From Anodontia alba (lineage: Eukaryota > Mollusca > Bivalvia > Lucinida > Lucinidae): DNA of 64,000 nt. Under the pieces are notes generated by a model. It was not told the origin of the DNA, did no database searches, and saw only the letters and a program-made list of their open reading frames with translations. The stretch spans positions 81,004,817 to 81,068,816 of the forward strand of contig OZ024830.1 in NCBI GenBank assembly GCA_964016985.1. The letters run 5' to 3'. The position numbers and the translations under genes are program-made. This document shows, one piece after another, positions 10,671-21,239 of the stretch (position 1 is its first letter; every line of letters starts with the position of its first letter).

Positions 10671-11054
10671 CAATATTTAGGGTAAGTAGCTAGTTTGTGA
10701 TACCCTGACTATTGCGCCCATAAAACGTCCTGAGGTCGGTTAAGTCTCAACGCCTCTTCCACCCTTGTGTCATCAAGTTTTCATGACTTTACAAGACCCT
10801 TCTGAAAAGGCCTTATCTGTAAAGGGGAGCGAATTCTATGTAGACTTCTTTTTTTTAATGTAGGAAGAACAGTTTTGGAAGAGATACCTTCCCGCCCTCT
10901 GAAAATGTATAAATTTTCTTTAAGTTGGAAGAGGAAATCATACAAAGAATCAATGATGAAACAATTGGCCTATACGCCGAAGTGAAAGACAGGAGTAGAG
11001 ACATGGAAAATGAGCCTTGGTTGCATGTGCGAACAACGCAAGTCAAAGCATTTG

Positions 11055-11090
11055 CGAGGTCTAATCAGGCCTCCGATGTCCGATTACCGA
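11055..11090. repeat. Short core-3-type palindromic remnant
   Basis: GGTCTAATCAGGCCTCCG followed by ATGTCCG. The same tract recurs at about 51,198-51,225 and, inverted, at 18,568-18,595. Confidence 0.4.
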
Positions 11091-11175
11091 AGCTGTAGAA
11101 TATATCCATATATAACTAAAACTTTTATCAGATACTGTGGCTTTGCTAGCTGATCTGGATCTTTCCTGTTCGTAT

Positions 11176-11333
11176 ACCGTATTTACCCTGTTTTCGGACA
11201 GGTAGCCTGAGCAAACTCATCTACTAGCATTTTATAATTTCAACAGGTAGTAAAATGGCCTTTTTCAAGAAAGTTTTAGAACATCTATGGTAAGGTGATT
11301 AGGTATCAGAATGCTTAGGGTAAAAACGGTAGG
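11176..11333 (+). mobile_element. Family-A MITE lacking its central hairpin
   Basis: Both ends are present (ACCGTATTTACCCTG and TTAGGGTAAAAACGGT). The sequence jumps from CCTGAGCAAACTC to CATCTACTAGC without the GTGTAGACCC core. A loss of exactly the palindrome suggests hairpin-mediated deletion. Confidence 0.65.
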
Positions 11334-11840
11334 TCCCGAAAACAGCTTTTCTTATGGCGAGGATTGTGTTTTACAATAGACAAACGTCAAAATGAATTGG
11401 AATCGGTCGTCGTTAGATGTATATTTTCCTGGCATAGTCATGGTAGTTCCTTCTATGCTCACCCTTGTCCGTACATCGGACGTATACGACAGTCATATAG
11501 ATAGTCGGACTATTGATCTATATTTAGATGGGAAAATACCCAAATTCAATTTCAGGGTAGATAACTGAAGGAAATTCCAATCTATTCTATTATGTCCCTT
11601 GGAGAATATGCTCTTTGTAAGCATGCGCATTCTGGGATTTTTCTAAATTAATAAAACATCCCAAAAGCTGCTATCTGCTCAGGAAACGTGCCAGTATTAA
11701 CAAAAGACTGTTATGGACATTAATCACTCCGTACATGTTTCTGGAATGTATGTGTTTCTATGTCCTAGCGACAAGTGCTCAGCCATTCGAGACAATGAAA
11801 ACGTGATAGCATGACAAAATAAAGCATAAGTGAACATCGC
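11270..11840 (+). repeat. Sub-block beta of the large unit
   Basis: Contains ATTGGAATCGGTCGTCGTTA, ATTTAGATGGGAAAATACCC and TTCAGGGTAGATAACTG. Other copies: 17,770-18,240 (inverted), 27,590-28,075, 33,765-34,250 and 51,540-52,040. A 63-codon frame in the inverted copy is broken by indels and TGA in the others, so I do not call it coding. Confidence 0.75.
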
Positions 11841-11929
11841 TCAATCTCAAGAAGAGAGAGCTTTTTTCCAGCTGAATGTAGCCAGACAGACTATATTATA
11901 TGAGACACTCCATGGGAAAATGTGTCCGG

Positions 11930-12006
11930 GACATATACGGACTGCGAAGGCCCAGGTCACACTGTGCATCACGCAGTCTGGTTACAACATTCGCTGTCCG
12001 CTTATA
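11930..12006. repeat. Core-3 palindromic element
   Basis: ACATATACGGACTGCGAAGG then CCCAGGTCACACTGTGCATC and ACGCAGTCTGGTT, ending GCTGTCCGC. The ends GCGGACAGC are inverted and the middle is a degraded hairpin. Paralogues are at 17,250-17,325 and 52,080-52,145. Confidence 0.5.
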
Positions 12007-12069
12007 GTATCTTTGGATACTGTAGGATAATACTCAGTTGAGGGTGTATGCCGTATGAAGAGATAGATA

Positions 12070-12429
12070 CAGTATAACCTCAATGGCTCGAACCCGGATG
12101 GCTCGTTCACCGTGGATGATTCGAACTCTTTTTTCAGTCCCTACAAAATTCTTCCAATAGCTCAAGAAAACAAATATTTAGGTTGTTTTTTTTTATTTTA
12201 TCATGGAATTGTATGTTGAGTGTACTCATTAGAATCGCCTCGATGAGGCGATTCTAATGAGTACACTCAACATACAATCGTTGTATAGAAAATCGAAAAA
12301 AATTCCCTAAATTATCGCTATTTGCTTCCAGACTTGGTGCCATGATTAACCCCTCAGTGGCTCGAACTACCCATGTCTCGAACAAATTTCCATAATCCCA
12401 AAGATGTTCGAGCCATTGAGGTTCGACTG
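12070..12429 (+). mobile_element. Family C pogo-like MITE, copy 1 (complete)
   Basis: TA duplications at 12,068-12,069 and 12,430-12,431. Left end CAGTATAACCTCAATGGCTC, right end inverted CAGTCGAACCTCAATGGCTC. The central hairpin at 12,208-12,278 is perfect over 34 base pairs with a 3-base loop and includes TTAGAATCGCCTC. No coding sequence. Confidence 0.85.
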
Positions 12430-12551
12430 TAGATAGGATACACCCATATATATTGTATAACATAAACCATTATCAGATCATGCGGCTTCCTAGCTGATCT
12501 GGATCGTTATTGTTCATATGTACCCCGAAGACACCTTTTCTTATGGCGCTG

Positions 12552-12770
12552 CTCGTACCGTATTTTATCCTAAGTATTTTGACAAACAAACCTGTGCAAA
12601 CAGTGTAGACCTAGGTCAGACGCCACCTAATACGGCGTCTGATCTGGGTCTACACTGTTTGCACCTCATCTAGCAGTTTTTAGGCCCTGCAATTGGTAGT
12701 TAAATGGGCTTGTTAAAACGTCATTGACAAGTATAAAGGAGTTAAGGTGTTCGAATTTTAGGGTAAATAC
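12552..12770 (+). mobile_element. Family-A MITE, near-complete copy
   Basis: Ends CCGTATTTTATCCTAAG and TTTAGGGTAAATAC. Hairpin arms are GTGTAGACCTAGGTCAGACG and CGTCTGATCTGGGTCTACAC. Paralogous copies lie at 16,860-17,030 (inverted) and 52,262-52,470. Confidence 0.75.
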
Positions 12771-12790
12771 AATAGTCTGTAGATTTCTGG

Positions 12791-12812
12791 AGAGAGAGAG
12801 AGAGAGAGAGAG
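12791..12812. repeat. (GA)n microsatellite, short allele
   Basis: Eleven GA units after TTTCTGG. It occupies the same position in the repeat unit as the longer arrays at 16,440 and 52,489. Confidence 0.9.
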
Positions 12813-13171
12813 AATTGATGTAAGGTGGTGCTTAATGAGAACTAGCAATAGTTTTCCTATTATTTCTTGGATAGGTTGTGCGATATATATATATATTGGA
12901 AGCTTTTCACGCACTTGACCCCTTTAAAATTAGATTTCTCAAGGAAAAGGCAACTATCCTTAATGGGGATGCTTATGATAAAAGCAGAGGTAGCCAGTTA
13001 ACTGAACCTTCTTGTTTACAGAGAGTACCCAGGGGAGTTAACTGACTGCCATTTTCCATTGTCCGAATGTTTAGAATAATTGACTGAATATCAATGGGTA
13101 AAACAGGGAAAACCAGAAAAGCAGTTCCATTTTCCATTAGTCCATACAGGAAGAAAAGACAGATAAACTAC

Positions 13172-13310
13172 GTGTTTACCTTAATTATTCGGGACAGAGA
13201 GGTCTGAGAAGAAAGTGTAGACTCAAATCAGACGCCGCATATCAACAGGTAGTACAGTGGATTTACCCCAGTTTTAGGTTAAGAATGGCAAGAGTTTCCA
13301 TAGAGAAATA
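13172..13310 (+). repeat. Family-A MITE, degraded
   Basis: GTGTTTACCTTAATTATTCG followed by GACAGAGAGGTCTGAG and GTGTAGACTCAAATCAGACG. The right half of the hairpin is missing. Matching copies lie at 53,285-53,440 and 16,018-16,195 (inverted). Confidence 0.6.
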
Positions 13311-13374
13311 TGAATGAAAGTACATGTCAGTGAGTTTTTATATATCGACCGATACTGGAGAGACCTTATACATG

Positions 13375-13760
13375 TGTACTCAAAATATTGGGACAGACAT
13401 GCCTGAGCAAACAGGCAGACCCAGATCCTATAAGTTCGTTTGTTCATGGTCTGTTGTTTGCTGTTTAACCAGCAATTGTCTAGACACCCGGACCCAGTTG
13501 TTCAAAGTATTGTTAGCTTAACGTGCTCGTTAATGACAAACTCGTTAACTGTTGTAGCTGAGGCATTTTCAAATGCATTGATAATTTTGCTGCAAAAATG
13601 TGAGTACACATTTTTTGCAGCAAAATTATCAGTGCATTTGACCAAATGCTCAGATACAAAGTTAACGCAGTTTGTCATAACGAGCACGTTAAGCTAACAA
13701 TACTTTGAACAACTGGGCCCAGATATTCCATCAGTTTGTATAGCATTCTAATGACCAGTT
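13375..13760 (+). repeat. Family-A-like copy interrupted by a hairpin MITE
   Basis: GGGACAGACATGCCTGAGCA and AACCAGCAATTGTCTAGACA are family-A segments. The 225-bp hairpin element at 13,493-13,717 lies within. Confidence 0.5.
13493..13717. mobile_element. Long-hairpin MITE with CCCAGTTGTTCAAAG ends
   Basis: Begins CCCAGTTGTTCAAAGTATTG and ends with its exact complement; arm similarity extends over most of the 225 bases. A second, inner hairpin (ATAATTTTGCTGCAAAAA and its complement) lies near 13,580-13,632. No coding capacity. Confidence 0.8.
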
Positions 13761-14719
13761 TGTGTACAGAATATCACGAGTTCGATCCCCTGCCGCGAAA
13801 AGTTCCAAACACTTTGGAAATAGTACAGCAATTTTTTTTCCGTTCTGACTGGATGGAGTTTTAATTACGCACAGTCCCTGGATGAATTTATTTTGGAAAT
13901 CGGTGTTGAAATTGAGTATGAACATGCAACAAACAGGCACTTGACAATTCTTGTCATTTCTTTTTTCTCCTTCCTTCGTTCTTTATTATTACGTTAGGTT
14001 GTGAAAATGGTAGACTGTCTGCCTCGGAATCAAGGGATTCCAAGTTCGAATTTTACGACAGATGCACATTTGAAAAAGCGGGTGGGGGGATGGAGTAGCA
14101 ATGACTGTATATGGCAATCAGCACCTCATTTTTTATCCGATCTTTGAACAACTTACAAAGAAGACCATACAAGGATCATTCCATCCGAGTTTGGTCAAAA
14201 TCCATACAATAAAGAATGTGTTATTAGACGGAAGGATGGACAACGAAAACGGGTGGTGACCGATCACAACAGCGCAGTGGAGATAACAAGTGAGCCTTGG
14301 ATAAAGGTTTACTAGATAAAGCTACATATCAAATATCAAAGGCATTGGCTTCTAGTTTCACACAAGAAGAACTTTAAAGCTTTTCCTTATAGGAGACAAT
14401 ATAAAACAAGTGACTCCTGTGTTTGGGGCCAATTTTGACCACAGGGCTACAATTTTAACAATCTTGGTAGAGGTTCACTAGTTACAGCTACATACCAAAT
14501 ATCAAAAGGGTCCTCTTTCTCATCTGTGAAACATCACAGTGAAACATATATAATAAACTAGAATTCCTAGAATCGGATGTGTCGCCTGCTTAAAGCGCCA
14601 ACCATTTAATATGAAAAAAAAAGAAAGAAAAAAAAACACTGTATTTGTCCTAATAATTGCTCCTATCCCTAAAGGCCACACCTCACTACTTTGTCTTAAT
14701 TTTATCAAATAAGTAAATA

Positions 14720-14915
14720 AAGGGCAATAATTCGATGGAAATATTTCGGATTACCAAAATCAAACTTGACCTCTATGCAATAATGGTATACCATTCTGCA
14801 AACTTTTAATGAAATCAATGCATCCCTTCAAAAGTTATTGAGGGGAAACAATATCTTTACCCTTATTTTTACCACCCCCACACCCCCTCCCCCCCCCACC
14901 CCCCCCCCCCCCCCC

Positions 14916-14952
<37 letters not shown>

Positions 14953-15425
14953 AAGTCGAAAAAGGGCCATAACTTGGCCAAAATTTTGTGAATGATTACC
15001 AATATCGAACTTGCTTGTATTTTACAATGATATATCCTTCTGCAAACTTCCAATGAAATCAATGCATTCCTGCAAAAGTTAAAGAGCGGAAATCAATATC
15101 AACATAACAACAAAAACTAAGACAAAAAGGGCCATAACTCTGCCAAAATTTTGCGAATGATTACAAGTATCAACCTTGACCTGTATTTAATCGTAAATAT
15201 AGCTTTCTGCAAACTTCCAGTGTAATCAATGCATACCTGCAAAAGTTACAGAGCGGGAACCAATACCAACACAGCAAAAATCAAATCAGTCGAAAAAGGG
15301 CCATAACTCAGCCAAAATTTGGCGGATGATTACCAATATCGAACATGACCTGTATGTTTTAGGGATGTAAACTTTTTGCAGAATGAAAGTGAAATCAATG
15401 CAGCCCTTCAGAAGTTTTTAAGCGG
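14720..15425 (+). repeat. Tandem repeat, ~168 bp period
   Basis: Units near 14,720, 14,960, 15,128 and 15,296 share AAAGGGCCATAACT, CCAAAATTTTG, GAATGATTACCAATAT, TTCTGCAAACTTCCA and AATCAATGCATTCCTGCAAA. The first interval is longer because a C/A homopolymer block (14,877-14,950) sits in it. This array is missing at the matching point of the 54 kb copy (near 54,390). Confidence 0.8.
14877..14950. repeat. Poly-C / poly-A homopolymer block
   Basis: About 40 Cs with a few As, then about 34 As. Likely hard to sequence; its length should be treated with caution. Confidence 0.9.
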
Positions 15426-15799
15426 AAATGAAAAGTGTGTCGCCGACAATGACGACGACGCGGACGTACAATGTGATCCCTATGTGTCTGTCATATGCTA
15501 CGCAGGCAACACAAAAACACTGTGATGAAACAAAGCAAAGGGCTAAATGGCGATCTGAAGCCAGACCACACGAAAACCACAAACAGGCCACGATGAGCCC
15601 GACCACAGATTGATAGCCAGGCCAGACCATTTCAAACAGATTGAGATGGAAGCCGTCATTTAGTCTGAAGACCGACCCACCATCGTGCAATTAAAGAAGG
15701 AAGCAAAGCTATTAACCATAATTGGATTAACAACCATGCAAAGATCATAAAGTCCACTTGGCAGTTTGATAATATGTCTAAAAGTAGTAGTAATTGAAT

Positions 15800-16195
15800 G
15801 TGTAGATCTTGAACAAAGGCCGCGATCTGTGCTGTATGACCTGGGTCTGTACAGTTTGCTCAGATCTGTATGTCCGAATATACAGTGTAAATATGGTATG
15901 GAAAGATGACGTGTAATGACAAGTATTGCAGAAAATGCTTACTTTCCGCGGACACCTGGCATCACCTTTGATTACTGAAGGTTCAAGTGTTGAATTTGTT
16001 ATCCTATTTAACTCTAAACATTCAGACACATCAACTCCTTACCATACTTATCCTAAAACTTTGGTAAGTCCACTGTACTACCTGTTGATATGCGGTGTCT
16101 GAACTGGACCCACACTCTTTATTTATTTTTATTTATTTTCTTTTTCTCTTTTTTTCTCAGACCTCTCTGTCCAGAATAATTAAGGTAAACACATA
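15800..16195 (-). repeat. Family-A MITE fragments
   Basis: 15,800-15,895 carries GGTCTGTACAGTTTGCTCAG and a terminal GTCCGAATATAC. 16,018-16,195 carries CATTCAGACACATCAACTCC through CTCTCTGTCCAGAATAATTA. Confidence 0.55.
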
Positions 16196-16438
16196 GCTTA
16201 GCTGTCCTTTCTTCCTGTATGGACTGGTGGATTTTCGGTCACTGAAAATCGTAACTGCTTTTCTGCTTTTCTCTGTTTTACAGTACGGTAGTCAATCAAT
16301 TATTCTAAGCACCCGGACAATGGGAAATAGCAACCAGTTAACTCCCCTGGGTACTCTCTGTAAACAAGAAGGTTCAGTTAATCTGCTTTTATCATTAGCA
16401 TCTCCATTAAGGCCTTTTTCCTTGAGAAATCTAACTTA

Positions 16439-16439
<1 letters not shown>

Positions 16440-16486
<47 letters not shown>

Positions 16487-16496
16487 GAGGAGGAGG
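16440..16496. repeat. (GA)n microsatellite
   Basis: About 21 GA units then GGAGGAGGAGGAGG. Paralogous to the arrays at 12,791 and 52,489. Confidence 0.95.
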
Positions 16497-16720
16497 AATT
16501 AATGTCAGGTGATGCTTAATGAGAGATAGCAATAGTTTTTTCTATTATCTCCTTGGTTGTGCAAGGTAGACCTAATACTAGGCTACTAGGCAGGTCCCTC
16601 TAATGGGAATCCTTTATTTTTATAATCTTAGGTCCTCAGTAGAATTTCACTGAGTTTTAACCTAAAAACGTTCCACTTCCATATGAAAGATTTCTAAACA
16701 TTATACATTTTATTAGACAG

Positions 16721-16721
<1 letters not shown>

Positions 16722-16757
<36 letters not shown>
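16722..16757. repeat. Poly-T tract
   Basis: Thirty-six consecutive Ts. The equivalent site in the 52 kb copy is a much longer T/G tract. Confidence 0.9.
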
Positions 16758-16758
<1 letters not shown>

Positions 16759-16859
16759 ATGGTTTGGAAGCTTTTCACGCACTTTATCTCGTTTAAGTTA
16801 GATTTCTGAAGGAAAAAGCAACTATCCTTAGTGGAGATGCTAATGATAAAAGCAGATTA

Positions 16860-17035
16860 AGTGAACCTTCTTGTCCTGACGTTTTAACAAGCCCATTTGA
16901 CTACCAACTGTAGTATCTAAAACACTGCTAGATGAGGTACAGTGTAGATCCAGTTCAGACGCCGCGTTAGGTGGCGTCTAATCTGGATCTTCCCTGTTTG
17001 TGCAGGTTTCTCTGTCCAAATGCTCAGGAAAAAGC
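16860..17035 (-). repeat. Family-A MITE copy, inverted
   Basis: Hairpin arms AGTGTAGATCCAGTTCAGAC and GTCTAATCTGGATC, with GTTTGTGCAGGTTTCTCTGT outside. Confidence 0.6.
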
Positions 17036-17130
17036 TGTACCATAAGAAAAGGTGCCGTCAGGGTACATATGAACAGTAAAGATCCAGATAAGCCATAAAG
17101 CCGCACAATCTGATAACGGTTTATATTATG

Positions 17131-17131
<1 letters not shown>

Positions 17132-17216
<85 letters not shown>
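17132..17216. repeat. (AT)n microsatellite
   Basis: About 42 AT units. The paralogous positions carry only CATATATATTG (12,449-12,459) and ACATGTATAA (52,174-52,183), so this array arose or expanded in this copy alone. Confidence 0.95.
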
Positions 17217-17218
<2 letters not shown>

Positions 17219-17350
17219 GTGTATCCTACAATAACCAAGCTACTATAAGCGGACAGTGAGTGCTGTAACCAGACTGCGCGATGCACAGGGTGATCTGGGC
17301 CTTCCCTGTCCATATACACAGTTTCCCATGGAGTGTCCCATATAATAAAA

Positions 17351-17631
17351 CATTACGAAAACACGCCTATTCAAATATGTAGAAAAATTCACCTGCAAAA
17401 ACTGAAAATTTTCAGATAAAAAAAAACTCCGATATTTTTCATATTTCTGCTCGCAACATAGATTGTGGGTACTCGTTGGAACCGCCTCTGCGAGGCGGTT
17501 GTAACGAGTACCCACAATCTATGTTTTTGAACAGAAATAAGACAAATAATGTATACCCCTGTAAATCCCAGTTTTACTAATAAAAGTGGAGTTTAAGGGG
17601 GTCAGAATTATATAGGCATGTTTTCGTGATG
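17351..17631. mobile_element. Family D MITE, copy 1
   Basis: Termini CATTACGAAAACACGCC and, inverted, CATCACGAAAACATGCC. The central hairpin (17,455-17,525) has arms with GATTGTGGGTACTCGTTGGA and CCGCCTC. No coding sequence. Confidence 0.8.
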
Positions 17632-18257
17632 TAAACGTCAAAACGATTGCCTTAGGAAAGAAAGAACACACTACGGATTAGAAAATGGGATTCTCGGGTA
17701 ATAAAGCCTGCCTGGCTACATTCAGATGGAAAAAAAGTCTTTCTCTTCTTATGAATGAGCGATGTTCACTTGTACTTAATTTTGTCATGCTATCACGTTT
17801 TCATTGTCAGGAAATGCTGAACACCTGTCGGCAGGACAGTGAAACACCAAATGCATGAACGCAGTGATTAAGGTCCATTTGAGTCTTTTGTTAACACTGG
17901 CACGTTTTATTGAGCAGATAGCAGTTACTGAGATGTTTTCTAAATTTAGAAAACTCCCGGATTGCGCATGCCTACAGAGAGCATATACTCCAAGAGACAT
18001 AATAGAATAGATTGGAATTCCCTCCAGTTATCTACCCTGAAATTGAATTTGGGTATTTTCCCGTCTAAATATAGATTAATAGTCCGACTGTTTATATGAC
18101 TGTCGTATATGTCCAATGTAAGGACAAGGATGAGCAAAAGGAGGAACTACCATGACAATACCAGGAAAATATGCATCTAACGACGACCGATTTCAATTTA
18201 TTGTCTATTGTAAAACACAATCCTCGCCATAAGAAAAGCTGTTTTCGGGGCCTACCG

Positions 18258-18465
18258 TTTTTAGCCTAAGCATTCGGACACCTGATTACCTTACTATACT
18301 TGTCCTAGAACTTTCAAGACCAAGTCCATTTTACTACCCGTTGAAGTTATAAAATGCCACTAGATGAGTGACTAACAGTGTAGACCCTGATCAGACGCCG
18401 TGTTCTGCGTCTACGATGTTTGCTCCTGCCTAGCTGTCCGAAAACTTAGGGTAAATACGGTATGC
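18258..18465 (-). mobile_element. Family-A MITE copy, inverted
   Basis: Ends ACCGTTTTTAGCCTAAGC and TTAGGGTAAATACGGT. A central AGTGTAGACCCTGATCAGAC is followed by a shortened right arm. Confidence 0.65.
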
Positions 18466-18975
18466 AAACAGGAAAGATCCAGATCAGCTAGCAAAGCCAC
18501 AAAATCTGATAAAGGTTTTAGTTATACATGGATATATTCTACAGTAAAAAGAAAAGCATCAGTAAGCGGACAGTGGAGGCCTGATTAAACCGCGCAATGG
18601 CTTAGGCTGAGTTTGGCTTGCGTTGTACGCACATGCTACTAAAGCTCATTTTCCATGTCTCTACTCCTGTCTGTTCCTTTCACTGCCGCGTATAGGCCAG
18701 TTGTTTCACCATTTTCACCATTGATTCTTTGTTTGATTTCTTCTCGAGAGGGCGACGGCTTACTTAAGCATACATGTCATACCTCTTCCAACTTAAAGAG
18801 AACTTATACACTTTCAGGGGGCGGGGAGGCATCTCTTTCAAAACTGCTTTCTTGCATTTTGAAAAAAAAGGTCTACTTTAAAAGGGATACATTTCCTTCC
18901 CTTTACAGTTGACCCCTTTTCAGAAAGGTTTTGTAAGGCCATGGAAACGTGATGACACAAGGATGCTAGTAGCAA

Positions 18976-19205
18976 AGCGCTGTGTATGTCAATATGAACA
19001 CGTACGAATACGTAACAAATGCGTTACATATGCGTACAGTTGTACGCATACGTAACAAATTGTTACGTATGCGTACAATTGTACGCATATGTAACACAGG
19101 ACAGCGTAAATGTGTTAGGTTTGCGTACAACTGTACAAATATGAGACATGTGGAGAAGTTAGTATGAAGGGTTCGTATGATATGTACGAACCATACACAT
19201 ATGTA
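18976..19205. repeat. Palindromic GTACGCATACGTAAC cluster
   Basis: Alternating forward and reverse copies of a ~15-base word: ACGTACGAATACGTAAC, GCGTACAGTTGTACGCATAC, TTACGTATGCGTACAATTGT and GTACGCATATGTAAC. Spacing is irregular (15-35 bases). A single outlier, GTTACGTATGCGTACAATTG, lies at 20,960. Confidence 0.7.
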
Positions 19206-19805
19206 ACACCTGTTCATTACATGAAGTAGAAGTCACTATTTCGGGAACGATTACTGTGACCGATTTGTTTCTTGGTATGCATGTTTTTGACAAATAGCCC
19301 TACTTACAAAACGAATGATTTAGTATCTATATATGTAGAACAAAATTTTTATGTTAAATGTAATATGTAACGTGTATTATTATTTAAAAAACACTTCTAC
19401 TTGTTCATGTTTGTTATCTGTATATTAAGCATCGTTAGATCTGTATTAAGTATGTATGCAAAGAGATTGCAATCACTTGATATGCATGGTGTCCCAGGAA
19501 GAAAACGTCTATGTTGCTAACAGCCTATAACTGAAACTTCTAGTTGCCAAAAAAAAATATAATAATAATAATAATAATAAAAATATTTTTGAAGTGTGGT
19601 AATGTTCTTTTTACCCACTTGCAAAGACATAATAGGACCCTCATGCGAACGGCAGAGAAAGCATTTAAGGACCAGTATCCGTGTTTGGAGTAAATGTTGT
19701 TACTGGTACACTGGTACACTTTAACAGAAATTATCTTTTATTCTGACGATAGAAATCTACTATAAGCGTATATGAGCCGTGTCATGGAAAACAAACATGA
19801 TTGAT
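19206..19805. other. No gene seen
   Basis: AT-rich, with an AAT microsatellite at about 19,558-19,580. No coding or structural feature recognised. Confidence 0.5.
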
Positions 19806-20086
19806 TGTGTTGGGGTTTAACGACACGTCAACCCTTAAGGGTCATTTTGTGTCGTCTCCCAGAGAAAGGGAGAAAAGAGATAGAAGAGATAGTAGAAGAG
19901 ATGAAAGAGAGGGACAGGGAAGAAAGAGGAACAGGAATGAAAGTGAAGGAACAGAAGAAATAAAAACATTCCCCCTCTATCCTTACCCACTACAAGGATA
20001 GCAGGCCTTGCCCAACTGTAAGCCAATATCAGTTGGACGCCCCAGTGATGTAAGATACACAACACCTTCGCACCACCCGACCACCC
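19806..20086 (+). repeat. Dispersed repeat F, copy 1
   Basis: Runs from GTTGGGGTTTAACGACACGT through a purine-rich stretch (GAGAAAGGGAGAAAAGAGAT) to CAGTTGGACGCCCCAGTGAT and GCACCACCCGACC. A reverse-complement copy lies at 56,512-56,806. Possibly SINE-like; class not determined. Confidence 0.65.
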
Positions 20087-20178
20087 CCGGAAAACAAACA
20101 GCATTAGTAACATGAAAGCTGTGTAGACCTAGATTAGCCGTCATATAAGTATAATATATGTGACAAAATGAGTGATAA

Positions 20179-20222
20179 ACAGTGTAGATCCTGATCAGTT
20201 GCCACGTCCGGTCTACACAATC
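20179..20222. repeat. Core-1 palindrome fragment
   Basis: ACAGTGTAGATCCTGATCAG followed by CCGGTCTACAC. Flanks are too degraded to assign a family. Confidence 0.45.
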
Positions 20223-20299
20223 GATTTTACTTTGCAATGTTATAAGATGTGAAGACTTCGTATTGTTTGCATACGTGTTAAATTCGACATGTGACACTC

Positions 20300-20962
20300 A
20301 AACACATATGTTACTCAAGCCCACCGTTTTATGGTACGCTGGGCTTGAGTTGGTTGATGAAGTTAACTCTGGACTAGACCACATGTCTCTGCATGTTCTG
20401 CCGGGTCCCGGCTCATTAGTTATGAGGACATTACCAGGTTTAACATATTTACTATGCACTTAACGCTTAGTACGCTGACGACGGATGATATTTCGGTTTT
20501 CTGTCTTGCTTTTCCTACGGAGTGGGGGTCCTGGCGTGCCATGCAGGTCGTCTCCAAAGGTGGCGGTTGGCATGGTGTGTCAGGGGCTATTCTCTGGAAT
20601 CGGGAGATATTGCCGATCTGTCGTCTGCTGAACTGACCCAGAGGGCTAACTATCACCCTTAAATTGCATTTGAATGTACTGCGCGAAACTGAGTATATGT
20701 AGCACTACTGCATTCAGAATTTTATTTGTGTTGTGGGGCTGCATATTCTCCCCTTGAAAGGCATTGATTGCAATACTAGCGAGGATACTAATCATACATG
20801 TACTATGTTTATCATTAAAGTAGGCTAAGCTGAAAGATACTTAGAACTAACTAATATGTATAACTGTCACCTAAGCTACCATTTAAGTTAATATTTTGTT
20901 CCTTGTATGTCATGTAAAATGACTTAAGAGAATAAATGTTTTGTCTGTCTGTCTGTCTGTTA
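20300..20962 (+). repeat. Possible 3' end of a non-LTR element
   Basis: The segment ends AATAAATGTTTTGTCTGTCTGT, a polyadenylation-like hexamer followed by a TGTC tail, as seen at the 3' ends of many LINEs. A higher-GC stretch (20,480-20,640) has a short open frame I do not recognise. Assignment is an inference from the tail only. Confidence 0.3.
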
Positions 20963-21239
20963 CGTATGCGTACAATTGTAAATGATGCACACACGCACGC
21001 GCGAGCGGACGCACACAGGCCTTAAGTTCCACCTAGTCTTCACATTAAGCATATGTCCATACTTGAAACTTCGAACGAAATTCAGATCCAAGCGTATTGT
21101 TACCTGAACACAGTTTTTAAATGGGTCAAGTATTTATCGACTTAAAGCTTTTTTACACTTGGGCAAGCCGTTGGCTTGTTAAATTCAATCCTTTAAAATT
21201 CGCATCATTAATAATAAGTAAATAGCGTACAAAACCACA

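Larger units (their letters stand above)
5860..13290 (+). repeat. Large non-coding repeat unit, + copy 1
   Basis: Non-coding sequence colinear, with many indels and roughly 15-25% divergence by eye, with 33,260-35,692 followed by 49,843-53,420. Anchors: 6,041-6,130 matches 33,447-33,570; 6,985-7,083 matches 34,415-34,512; 8,404-9,180 matches 34,516-35,140; 9,890-10,345 matches 35,260-35,692; 10,345-10,670 matches 49,843-50,160; 10,745-13,290 matches 50,540-53,400. It carries many family-A MITEs, one SINE and several insertions. It has no reading frame conserved between copies. Unit origin unknown. Confidence 0.7.
14090..18965 (-). repeat. Large non-coding repeat unit, inverted copy
   Basis: Reverse-complement colinear with 50,540-54,830. 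Anchors: 14,120-14,280 with 54,660-54,815; 15,540-15,720 with 54,160-54,345; 15,800-15,895 with 53,625-53,715; 16,243-16,440 with 53,030-53,225; 17,100-18,960 with 50,540-52,210. The same DNA is also inverted relative to 10,745-13,290. Confidence 0.75.

Noticed and set aside
17946..18137. 63-codon minus-strand frame with a protein-like look in sub-block beta
   Set aside because: The four paralogous copies carry TGA at the Trp codon, single-base indels and stops, so the frame is not conserved.
10855..18965. Large inverted repeat as a collapsed-haplotype assembly artefact
   Set aside because: Arms differ by many substitutions and by distinct MITE insertions, and a third diverged copy exists at 50-55 kb.
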